32,306 nt of DNA from Caldilineaceae bacterium SB0661_bin_32 (GTDB lineage: Bacteria; Chloroflexota; Anaerolineae; Caldilineales; Caldilineaceae): positions 1 through 32,306 of the forward strand of contig VXMH01000072.1 in assembly GCA_009841235.1 (NCBI GenBank), in the 5' to 3' direction. The notes under the pieces were generated by a model. That model was given only the letters and a program-made list of their open reading frames with translations. It was not told the DNA's origin and searched no databases. The position numbers and the translations under genes are program-made. Below, piece by piece: positions 24,930-32,003 of the stretch (its first letter is position 1; each line of letters starts with the position of its first letter).

Positions 24930-26252
24930 ATGTTTCAAACAGTGAGTCGAGTCGTGCCCATTCTGCTCCTGATCGTGTTCGTCGCGACAGGTGCTGCTCT
25001 GGTTCAAAGCGGGCATTTCACGACCGATTTGGCCGCGAATGACTGGCTTGCCTCCGCCACTGGGGCACAGCCGGGCGCGGTTGAGGCCCAGACGAGCATT
25101 CCTACATATTTCGGGTCCCTCGAAGTTACGAAGTCGCGCGCGGTTACGCCGGGCGTGGGCGGGGAAGTCCTGAAAGTGTTCGTCGAGGTGGGCGACCTGG
25201 TTGAAGAGGGACAGGAGCTGTTCCGCCTGGATTCGACGCAACTCGACTGGGCCGTTCAGCGCGCGGAGATCGCCCTGGAGCTGGCCCGGATATCGCTCCT
25301 TGAGATCAATGAGCAGTCTTCCGAAGGCGATCTAGCCGTTGCCCAGGCCAATTTGGAGCTGGCGAAAACCAACCTCGCCAAGCTGGATACCGGTGGGGCG
25401 ACCGAAGATGAATTGGCCGCAACGCGGGCAAGCGCTGCGGCCGCATGGGCGCGATACAACGAGCTTCTTGCAGGCCCGACCGAGGCCCGTCTGCAGCAAC
25501 TGCGAGCACACGTAGAAAGAGCGGAACTGGCCGTGACGCAGGCGCAGCGAGCCTACAACGAGGTCGCCTGGCGAGGCGACGTCGGACGTACGCCCCAGGC
25601 AGCGAACTTGCAGCGGGTCACAATCGACCTGAATGTAGCGCAGGCATCCTACAATGAAGCGACTCAACCGGCGCGCGCCTCGGAAGTTCAGGCCGCCCTG
25701 GCCGCGGCCCACCGGGCGCAGCACGCTTTGAACGAACTTGAAGAAGGTGTGTCGGAAGTCGATCGGGCTGTAGGAAGAGCGAGGGTCGCGGCAGCCGAGG
25801 CGACCGTCTTGAGAATTATGGAGTTGACGACCAGCCAGAAATCGGCCGAACTGCGGGTAAGCCAGGCACTCGTAAACCTGGAAGAGTCGCAACAGCGAAT
25901 GGATAAGGCCATCGTTCGAGCGCCGCTGACGGGTGTCGTACTTTCACTTAACGCTGTCGAGGGCCAAGTGATCGGCGCCTCATCGCCTGCGGCCGTAATT
26001 GGCGATCCCTCTGCGCTGGAGCTGGTCGTGGGGATACCTCAGGACCAGGTATTGACAATGTCTGTCGGCGATCCTGTGCGCATTACCCGGTTCGGGAGCG
26101 ATGACATCTCGGTTCAATCGACGATTTCCAAGATTGCTCCAATCAGTTTGCCCGGCAAAGGCAATTCGACATTTCCTGTCACGATTCGACTGCCTGAGGA
26201 TGGCACTGCCCAGTTCAATCCTGGTATTTTTGTCTCCGCGACTTTTGAATAG
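24930..26252 (+). CDS. HlyD-like membrane fusion protein
   Basis: A 440-aa protein with one N-terminal membrane anchor (VVPILLLIVFVATGAALV, about residues 8-25) and the rest outside the cytoplasm. Domains in order: half of the biotinyl-lipoyl-like barrel (SRAVTPGVGGEVLKVFVEVG, then LVEEGQELFRLDS, about 68-105), a long Ala/Glu-rich coiled-coil hairpin (about 110-320), the second half of the barrel (AIVRAPLTGVVLSLNAVEGQ) and a beta-barrel domain (ELVVGIPQDQVLTMSVGDPV). HlyD/MacA-type proteins link an inner-membrane pump to the outside, but no pump gene is adjacent. In a monoderm such as Chloroflexota it would work like Bacillus YknX with an FtsX-fold permease; the ABC pair at 3976-8902 is a possible but distant partner. 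Confidence 0.88.
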   Translation: MFQTVSRVVPILLLIVFVATGAALVQSGHFTTDLAANDWLASATGAQPGAVEAQTSIPTYFGSLEVTKSRAVTPGVGGEVLKVFVEVGDLVEEGQELFRLDSTQLDWAVQRAEIALELARISLLEINEQSSEGDLAVAQANLELAKTNLAKLDTGGATEDELAATRASAAAAWARYNELLAGPTEARLQQLRAHVERAELAVTQAQRAYNEVAWRGDVGRTPQAANLQRVTIDLNVAQASYNEATQPARASEVQAALAAAHRAQHALNELEEGVSEVDRAVGRARVAAAEATVLRIMELTTSQKSAELRVSQALVNLEESQQRMDKAIVRAPLTGVVLSLNAVEGQVIGASSPAAVIGDPSALELVVGIPQDQVLTMSVGDPVRITRFGSDDISVQSTISKIAPISLPGKGNSTFPVTIRLPEDGTAQFNPGIFVSATFE

Positions 26253-26321
26253 TCCAATCGCAATACGTCTTTTGCACCCAAAGGAGAGCGCATTGACGAG
26301 CCGCATTCGAGTGTTGGAGAT

Positions 26322-27533
26322 ATGACAATGATGATTCGACTCGTTTTGGGGTTCGCAGCGCTGTTGTTCCTTGCCATAACGCAGCCTGGTTCGCTTCAAA
26401 GCGGACAACTTGGAAACGAGTTGGCCCAGTCAACACCGATTTCACCCACCGTTCTGGCGGTTGTTCGCAATCAGGGAGCTACTCTTTACGACCAACCGAA
26501 CGGGGAGCCGCTGCAGGATCTCGTTGGCGGTTCGCTTGTGACCGCTCGCTTGCGGTCCACCGACCTTCTCTGGGTATTGGTTCAGACGAGGGATCAGTCC
26601 GAAGGGTGGGTGGAAGTGCGGACTCTGCTGGCTGCCGGATTGGGTCGGCTTCCGGTTGAGACGCCAACGCCGACACCCACGCTGACGCCAACAATTACAC
26701 CAACGCCAACTCCCTCGCCATCCCCGACCCCAACGTCGGAGGTGATGGAGGCTACAGAGACGGCAACGAGCGAGCCCACGCCGACGGGCGAGATGACGGC
26801 GATGCCAGAGGCTTCAGAAACACCGGAGGCGATGGATGAAGCAACGCCGCAGCCTACCGCAGAGGCAATGCCCGAAGCAACAGCAACTCCTGAGGTGGAA
26901 ACTCCTGAGCCAACGCCGACGCCTTTCGTGCCGCCTGAAGGGCCAACCGCTCTGTCGCTGGCCAGAATCGGTGGGGCGGTCCTGTGGGATGGCGAAGATG
27001 GGGCCTTTGTCGCACATTTCATGGCCGGCTCACGCTTAACAGCTGCCTTCCGGACGGTCGACAGCGACTGGTTCTACGTGTACCACGACGAAGGAGCCCA
27101 CGGCTGGGCCTCTGCAAAGGAACTTCTGGTTGTCAGCGGTCACATATTGACGGTCAAAGAGTTTACGATTCCGCTGGAAGAGATAGTTCCAATCGAGGAT
27201 GAAGAGATGGACCCGGAAACGGGACCTGCTGCTCCCACACCTGACGGTATGACGGAAAAGGTCATCGTCACTGTCAACAGTTTCGGGCAGCGGTTGAACG
27301 TGCGCGCGGGTCCCGGCACTGAGTACGATATTGTAGCCAAGGCGATCGCCGGTGTAACCTTCAATGGGATTGGGCGAACAGAGGAAGGCGACTGGGTGCA
27401 GGTGGCTGTTGCCGATCTGCCAAGCGGCTACGGCTGGGTCTTCGCCTTCTACGTTACGACAACAGGGCCCTTTGAGGACTTGCCTGTTAAAGATGAAATG
27501 ATGATGGAAGAAGAGATGGAGGGTGATGGTTGA
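26322..27533 (+). CDS. Secreted SH3-domain protein with Thr/Pro-rich linker
   Basis: A 403-aa protein. In-frame ATGs lie at 26322, 26328 and 26331; GGAG at 26316-26319 favours 26328. A signal peptide (MIRLVLGFAALLFLAITQPG) is clear. Three SH3b-like modules are visible: about 42-105 (AVVRNQGATLYDQPNG to GWVEVRTLL), about 209-275 (ARIGGAVLWDGEDG to GWASAKELLVV) and about 311-382 (QRLNVRAGPGTEYDIVAKA to GWVFAFYVTT). A low-complexity linker (about 113-210) begins with Thr-Pro repeats and continues with repeats of the type AMPEA. The tail is acidic and Met-rich (DEMMMEEEMEGDG). SH3b modules bind cell-wall or envelope polymers. It lies 69 bases after the HlyD-like gene and before a strong terminator, so the two form one unit, probably at the cell surface. 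Confidence 0.85.
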   Translation: MTMMIRLVLGFAALLFLAITQPGSLQSGQLGNELAQSTPISPTVLAVVRNQGATLYDQPNGEPLQDLVGGSLVTARLRSTDLLWVLVQTRDQSEGWVEVRTLLAAGLGRLPVETPTPTPTLTPTITPTPTPSPSPTPTSEVMEATETATSEPTPTGEMTAMPEASETPEAMDEATPQPTAEAMPEATATPEVETPEPTPTPFVPPEGPTALSLARIGGAVLWDGEDGAFVAHFMAGSRLTAAFRTVDSDWFYVYHDEGAHGWASAKELLVVSGHILTVKEFTIPLEEIVPIEDEEMDPETGPAAPTPDGMTEKVIVTVNSFGQRLNVRAGPGTEYDIVAKAIAGVTFNGIGRTEEGDWVQVAVADLPSGYGWVFAFYVTTTGPFEDLPVKDEMMMEEEMEGDG

Positions 27534-27646
27534 GTTGAAAGGAGCATGAAGGGTTTTCCGCTCTCGGTCTGCCCGGCTCTCTCAGCGCGTTGTCCTTTCC
27601 TTCTTCCGTAGCGCCTGTCCAACCGAATAACTGCCAAAGTCCAAGC

Positions 27647-27690
27647 GATCCTGTACGCGGCAAGCCGCGCACAGGATCTTTTTTCTTTTG
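27647..27690 (+). terminator. Intrinsic terminator of the MFP-SH3 unit
   Basis: GATCCTGT (27647-27654) pairs with ACAGGATC (27671-27678), and inside it CGCGGC (27656-27661) pairs with GCCGCG (27664-27669), with one A/C mismatch between the two stems. A T-tract (CTTTTTTCTTTT, 27678-27689) follows directly. It is the strongest intrinsic terminator in the window. Confidence 0.85.
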
Positions 27691-27721
27691 TCCCTACCCT
27701 CAGCCATCGACAGGATGAACT

Positions 27722-27982
27722 GGGGCCTCCAGAAAACTTGACAAAACCTGTCCAAACCTGACAACATCCTTCAGCGCATTCACCGGCGAGCCGTTGAGAA
27801 AAGAAGGGGGGTCCCCCCCAAAACATGACAAAACCTGCCAAAACGCGATAAATCTGCCAAATTCCTTCCGCGCATTAACGATTGAGCCGTTGAATCGAAC
27901 GGGGGAGTTCCCCCCAAAAAACCCGACAAAACCTGAACAGATCCTTCAGCGCTCCTCCTCGCCTTTTCTCCTGATTCAGACA
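27722..27982. repeat. Degenerate tandem repeat array with G-run/C-run boxes
   Basis: Three units of about 85-95 bases begin at about 27722, 27806 and 27901. Each starts with a G-run followed by a C-run and an A-run (GGGGCCTCC, then G6-T-C7, then G5-AGTT-C6). Then comes GACAAAACCTG (27740-27750, 27827-27837, 27925-27935), then CCTTC-A/C-GCGC (27768, 27864, 27943), and in the first two units GAGCCGTTGA (27788-27797, 27884-27893). The C-rich ends and following A-runs would act as G-hairpins with U-tracts on the minus-strand transcript. No gene of a known repeat family lies nearby. Confidence 0.6.
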
Positions 27983-28026
27983 ACGACCTCACAAAAATTT
28001 GGGATGCACCCCTTATTTTCACGCGA

Positions 28027-28055
28027 TTGACAGTTGCACTCTGCTTCTATATATT
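28027..28055 (+). promoter_or_regulatory. Near-consensus promoter of the GH4 gene
   Basis: TTGACA (28027-28032) and TATATT (28050-28055) are exactly 17 bases apart. Transcription from near 28062 gives a leader of about 230 nt before the ATG at 28295. The leader contains TCTGGCAA (28075-28082) paired with TTGCCAGA (28092-28099). Confidence 0.7.
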
Positions 28056-28294
28056 GGAGGCTCCAAGCTCAGGCTCTGGCAAAAGACAGTCTTGCCAGAA
28101 ATTGAGTAGGAGACACTGCGCTATCTCATTCACGGTATCCTCCTGGGCGCCGTCAAGGGATAGCCGTTTTGCCGGCGAAGGAATACGAACACTTTTCACC
28201 AAGAGCTGGGAATGACCAGTGCCAGTCCCCGACGGTCAAACTTGAGTCCATTCGTAAGACTCAGTACAGTTCAACCAGAATAGGAGCATAGGCA

Positions 28295-29782
28295 ATGGGA
28301 ACCGCTGTCAAGATCGGCGTGATAGGCGCCGGGAGCGCGACATTTTCGCTGGGCCTTGTAAAGGACCTTTGCCTGACGGAGAGCCTGAACGGAAGCCACG
28401 TGAGCTTCATGGACGTGGACGCGGAGCGGCTGCAGATGATCCACAAGCTGGCCGAGCGATATGCCGACGAGTTGGGGGCAGATATAACGTTCGACCAGAC
28501 CCTGGACCGCCGCGAGGCGATGCAAGATGCCGACTTCGTCATCAACACGGCCTCAGTCGTGACCTATGAGTCCGGGCTGGAAACACGGGACTTGATCCAG
28601 GATTTTGGCTATGATTGGGACGGGCCGGGGTCGCTGGAGTATTCGTATTACAACACCTCCTTCATCCTGGACGTGGCAAAGGAGATTGAGAAGGTTTGCC
28701 CCGACGCCTGGCTGATTCAGTCGGGGAACCCGGTCTATGACGGCTGCACGGTCATTGGCCGCGAGACGGACGTAAAGGTCTGCGGTTTGTGCCACGGCTA
28801 TTACGGCTACCGGGACATCTGCGACATGCTGGAGATCGACCATACGAAGGTGCAGTGGCAGGCGCCGGGATTGAACCACAACATCTGGTTGACGAAGTTC
28901 GAATACGAGGGCAAAGACGCGTACCCGCTTATCGACGACTGGATTCAGAGCAAAGGTGATGCGTATTGGGCGGAAACGGCAGCCAGCCGCCCGTTGCCGG
29001 CGGGCAGGACGGGTTGGAACGGCGAGTTGAAGAGGGCGTGGGAGATCGACTTGTCGCGTGCAGCAGTGCACATGTACAGACTCTACGGACTGATGCCGCT
29101 GGGCGACACTGTGTGGATGAAGTACATCGGATGGTGGTACCACAAGGATTTCGACGCCAAGCGATTCTGGTTCGGAGAGCCGTGGGGCGGTCAGCGCTCG
29201 CACCTTTCGTGGCCGATGTACGTCGACAACCAGAATCACAGGGTTGAACAGATCGCCCGCCTGGCCCAGGATCCGAAGGCAAGCCTGGTGGAGAATCTGG
29301 GCAAGAATAAGACAATTGAGCAGCAGGTGCCCATCATTGACGCGCTGGTCAATAACAATGAAGGTCAGTTCCAGGTAAACGTTCCCAACCAAGGGGCGCT
29401 ACCTGGTGTCCCGGATGACATTGCGGTTGAGATTCCTGCGGTGGTCAACAGGGACGGGATCCACCGCATCCAGGTCGACCCGTTGCCGCCGAAGATCATG
29501 CTGACGCAGATCATGCCTTTGGTTCTCTCGCTCGAGCGAACGCTGCTGGCAATCGAGACAGGGGATCGCGCGCTGCTTCTGTGGGAGCTGCTGGACGCGA
29601 ATGAAACGCGCTCGTATGCTCAAGCAGAGGAGACGCTGGAGGCAATTCTGGGCCAGGGCTACAACCGAGAGATGGACGAGCATTTCCGCTGGCCGACGGA
29701 TTGGGATGCCAATGGTATCAGCAGGACGCCGGTTCGGGATGATCCGCTGCTCCGGGCTGAGGGGGCGGCGGCGGCAGATTAG
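28295..29782 (+). CDS. Glycoside hydrolase family 4 protein (alpha-galactosidase/alpha-glucuronidase-like)
   Basis: A 495-aa NAD- and divalent-metal-dependent glycosidase. The ATG at 28295 has AGGAG eight bases upstream. GH4 signatures are clear: the NAD loop IGVIGAGSATFSLGL (residues 7-21), the acidic end of strand two MDVD (39-42), DADFVINTASV, SGNPVYDG (about 142-149), the metal-binding Cys in CGLCHGYYG (about 161-169) and LNHNIWLTKF (His at about 194). GH4 enzymes cleave by an oxidation-elimination-reduction route through a 3-keto sugar. The length and the CHGYYG and LNHNIW motifs fit the alpha-galactosidase/alpha-glucuronidase/galacturonidase branch rather than 6-phospho-glycosidases, but the sugar is not certain. 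The gene is a single unit with its own promoter and terminator. Confidence 0.9.
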   Translation: MGTAVKIGVIGAGSATFSLGLVKDLCLTESLNGSHVSFMDVDAERLQMIHKLAERYADELGADITFDQTLDRREAMQDADFVINTASVVTYESGLETRDLIQDFGYDWDGPGSLEYSYYNTSFILDVAKEIEKVCPDAWLIQSGNPVYDGCTVIGRETDVKVCGLCHGYYGYRDICDMLEIDHTKVQWQAPGLNHNIWLTKFEYEGKDAYPLIDDWIQSKGDAYWAETAASRPLPAGRTGWNGELKRAWEIDLSRAAVHMYRLYGLMPLGDTVWMKYIGWWYHKDFDAKRFWFGEPWGGQRSHLSWPMYVDNQNHRVEQIARLAQDPKASLVENLGKNKTIEQQVPIIDALVNNNEGQFQVNVPNQGALPGVPDDIAVEIPAVVNRDGIHRIQVDPLPPKIMLTQIMPLVLSLERTLLAIETGDRALLLWELLDANETRSYAQAEETLEAILGQGYNREMDEHFRWPTDWDANGISRTPVRDDPLLRAEGAAAAD

Positions 29783-29847
29783 GCAGAATCGCGGCAACTG
29801 GACGAAAACTCCTTTGTCATTCGTTCACATCGGAGTTATGGTACTTT

Positions 29848-29893
29848 GGGGGACAGCTCTTTGATCCGGTAGAGCGTCCCCCTTATTTCTATT
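29848..29893 (+). terminator. Intrinsic terminator of the GH4 gene
   Basis: GGGGGAC (29848-29854), a bulged A and GCTCT (29856-29860) pair with AGAGC (29871-29875) and GTCCCCC (29876-29882) around a 10-base loop. A T-rich tail (TTATTTCTATT, 29883-29893) follows. It separates GH4 from the next operon. A possible TTGATC-17-TATTTC promoter for that operon would overlap it. Confidence 0.8.
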
Positions 29894-29956
29894 GTCGTAT
29901 CAGAGGGACAGGGAGCGACTCACCAGCTGCGGAAAGGCATCAAGCGGGGTAACCAA

Positions 29957-31081
29957 ATGAAAGTCGTCGAAGTAGAAACCATCGTAGTCAGGAACGTGCC
30001 GCCCTTTCGGGGCGGGAGTATGTGGCTGTTCGTTCAGCTCAGGACTGACGAAGGCATTGTCGGCCTGGGCGAGCGGCCATCGGGAAATGCGAAGAATCTG
30101 GATGCGCAGGTCAGGCTCATCGAGGATCTGGGCGAGCAGTTTGTCGTTGGCGCCAACCCTTTTGACATCGAGAAACTGTGGCAGACGATCTTTGCCTCGC
30201 GGCACGATTACCGCCATCCGGGACTGGACATGACGCCGGCTTTGAGCGCGATCGAGATGGCCTGCTGGGACATCGTTGGCAAGGCGGTGGGTCAGCCAAT
30301 CTATAATCTATTGGGAGGGCGGTGCCACGAAAAGCTGCGCGCCTACGCATATATGCCGTCCGAAGGCATCTGGGAGAACCCGGAAAAGGCAGGGGAGATC
30401 GCGGTCAAGCTGGTTGAAGAGGGCAATACGGCATGCAAATTCGATCCCTTTCAACCCATATTTCCGAATCCCAGCGATTACTCGTTAAAGACGATCCGGC
30501 ATGTTGCCAGGATCTTCCAGTGCATCCGGGACGCAGTGGGCGACGACCTGGAGATTGGCATTGGGACGCACGGACAGTTCAGCACGGCCGGCGCGATCCG
30601 CGTAGCCAAGATACTGGAGGAGTTCGACCCGTTCTGGTTCGAGGAGCCGGTTCCGCCTGAAAACATTGACGAGATGGCGCGCGTTGCGGCACATACGAGC
30701 ATCCCCATCGCCACCGGCGAGCGGCTGGTATCGAAGTTCGAGTTTGCTCAGCTGCTGGAGAAACAGGCCGCGCAGATCATTCAGCTGGATGTGGGGCAGT
30801 GCGGCGGCATTCTGGAATCGAAGAAGATCGCGGGGATTGCGGAGGCGCATTACGCCATGATTGCCCCCCACATGTACTGTGGGCCTGTGGCAGCCGCCGC
30901 GGCGGTACAGCTTGATACCTGTTCGCCCAACCTGTTGATCCAGGAGTACAACGGCGGCCCACTCCACCAGGAGCTATTCAAGGAGCCGATCTTGTTTGAG
31001 AATGGCTATATCACTCCACCCAGTGGTCCAGGACTGGGGGTGGAGCTGGACGAAGCGGTTGTCAAGAGACAGTTATTGTAG
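29957..31081 (+). CDS. Enolase-superfamily (galactonate-dehydratase-like) enzyme with an altered metal site
   Basis: A 374-aa mandelate racemase/muconate lactonizing enzyme relative. The ATG at 29957 follows GGGGTAA. The opening (MKVVEVETIVVRNVPPFRGG) and capping domain are complete. In the barrel, ACKFDPFQPIF precedes strand two, E229/E230 (FWFEEPVPPEN) and E255 (ATGERL) are the second and third metal ligands, and D278 (QLDVGQCGG) with H305 (APHMYCGP) forms the usual dyad. On the third strand, where galactonate dehydratases have Asp in VDFHGR, this protein reads IGTHGQ, with G203 in place of the Asp and H205 retained. Either the His takes over metal binding or this is a distinct branch. The SDR gene follows after 27 bases. 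Confidence 0.88.
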   Translation: MKVVEVETIVVRNVPPFRGGSMWLFVQLRTDEGIVGLGERPSGNAKNLDAQVRLIEDLGEQFVVGANPFDIEKLWQTIFASRHDYRHPGLDMTPALSAIEMACWDIVGKAVGQPIYNLLGGRCHEKLRAYAYMPSEGIWENPEKAGEIAVKLVEEGNTACKFDPFQPIFPNPSDYSLKTIRHVARIFQCIRDAVGDDLEIGIGTHGQFSTAGAIRVAKILEEFDPFWFEEPVPPENIDEMARVAAHTSIPIATGERLVSKFEFAQLLEKQAAQIIQLDVGQCGGILESKKIAGIAEAHYAMIAPHMYCGPVAAAAAVQLDTCSPNLLIQEYNGGPLHQELFKEPILFENGYITPPSGPGLGVELDEAVVKRQLL

Positions 31082-31108
31082 GAGAGGGGACAAAGGGGAA
31101 GGCCATTC

Positions 31109-31939
31109 ATGGGTAGATTGGACGGAAAGGTGGCCCTGGTCACAGGCGCGGGGCGGGGGCACGGAGAGGCGGTTGCGATTCGATTTGCCGAGGAAGGGGC
31201 CGCGGTTGCGGTCTGCGACATTCTTCCCGTTGACGAGCTGGACGGGTCTGTGGGCGAACGGATCCGGGCGGCCGGCGCGGAGGCGCTCTGCTTCCAGACA
31301 GATGTCTCGAAGGAGGAGCCGGTCCGTCAACTGGTGGAGCAGACGATAGACCGTTTCGGTACGATCGACATTCTGGTCAACGTGGTGGGTATCGCCGGCC
31401 CGACGAAGGATGTATGGCAGATGAGCCTGGAGGAGTGGCAGGAAACGCTGGCGGTCAATCTCGATTCGGCGTTTCTTGGCTGCAAGTACGCTCTGCCTGA
31501 GATGATCCGTAAACGGCACGGCCGCGTCATCAACTTCAGTTCAGGGACGGGAAAGCAGCCCCTTTCGCATCGGGCTCCCTATGCCACCTCGAAGATGGGC
31601 ATCCTTGGATTTACGCGCACTTTGGCCGCCGACGTGGGCCGGTACAACATCACGGTCAATGCCATCTGCCCCGGTTCGCACGAGGAGCGGGGCGTCGAGT
31701 TGGAACGGGCGCGCGCTGAATACAGAGGGGAGCCATTTGACGAAGAGGCGGTCCGGAAACGGTACCGGGAGCCTCGACCGAACGCCATCCTGGCCGGACG
31801 CTGGTGCGGGGACGAAGGCTACGTCGAGAAGGGCGCGGGTTCAGAGGACGCGGCCGCGATTGCAGTCTTTCTCGCTTCGGATGATGCGGCAAGCATGACA
31901 GGTCAGGACATCAACTCAGGTGGATGGGTAATGTGGTGA
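31109..31939 (+). CDS. Short-chain dehydrogenase/reductase
   Basis: A 276-aa classical SDR from the ATG at 31109 (GGGGAAGG upstream). The cofactor loop is TGAGRGHG (12-19), D65 is in QTDVS, the usual NNAG is NVVG (91-94), the catalytic Ser is in INFSSGTG (about 144), and Y158-x3-K162 is in APYATSKMG. An unusual charged segment after ICPGSHEERG (about 190-235, rich in Glu and Arg, including EEAVRKRYREPRPN) sits where substrate loops vary in SDRs. It ends in MTGQDINSGGW, the typical C-terminus. It lies 27 bases after the enolase-superfamily gene, so it probably oxidises or reduces a sugar or sugar-acid intermediate of the same pathway. Confidence 0.93.
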   Translation: MGRLDGKVALVTGAGRGHGEAVAIRFAEEGAAVAVCDILPVDELDGSVGERIRAAGAEALCFQTDVSKEEPVRQLVEQTIDRFGTIDILVNVVGIAGPTKDVWQMSLEEWQETLAVNLDSAFLGCKYALPEMIRKRHGRVINFSSGTGKQPLSHRAPYATSKMGILGFTRTLAADVGRYNITVNAICPGSHEERGVELERARAEYRGEPFDEEAVRKRYREPRPNAILAGRWCGDEGYVEKGAGSEDAAAIAVFLASDDAASMTGQDINSGGWVMW

Positions 31940-32003
31940 GGACGGTGAGCCTGCGCTTTCCTCTCCTGCTCAATGTGATGCAACAGGATGAGATGCCAAG
32001 ATC

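Larger units (their letters stand above)
27534..28294. other. Gene-free region with terminator, repeat array and promoter
   Basis: No supported gene occupies these 761 bases; open frames here have no coding bias. In order the region holds the terminator of the MFP-SH3 unit (27647-27690), a degenerate tandem repeat array (27722-27982), a near-consensus promoter (28027-28055) and the leader of the GH4 gene with a stem-loop at 28075-28099. Small repeated peptides appear if the array is read on the minus strand (GGxP-type motifs), but the repeat spacings are not all multiples of three, so coding is unlikely. Confidence 0.6.

Noticed and set aside
24620..25042. A 140-codon plus-strand frame overlapping the HlyD start
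   Set aside because: It crosses the promoter and ribosome-binding site of a confident gene in another frame and has no domain.
27700..28000. CRISPR array
   Set aside because: The repeats are degenerate, spaced unevenly and lack unique spacers of constant length; no cas gene is present.
27449..28022. Minus-strand frames with repeated Gly-Gly-Pro-Phe peptides
   Set aside because: They are the repeat array translated by chance; the units differ by 87 and 98 bases, so the reading frame is not kept.
28027..28215. A 62-codon frame starting in the GH4 promoter
   Set aside because: Its start lies inside the -35 box, there is no ribosome-binding site and the composition is not coding-like.
28553..29392. 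Minus-strand open frame of 279 codons
   Set aside because: It is antisense to the GH4 gene, whose catalytic motifs are intact.
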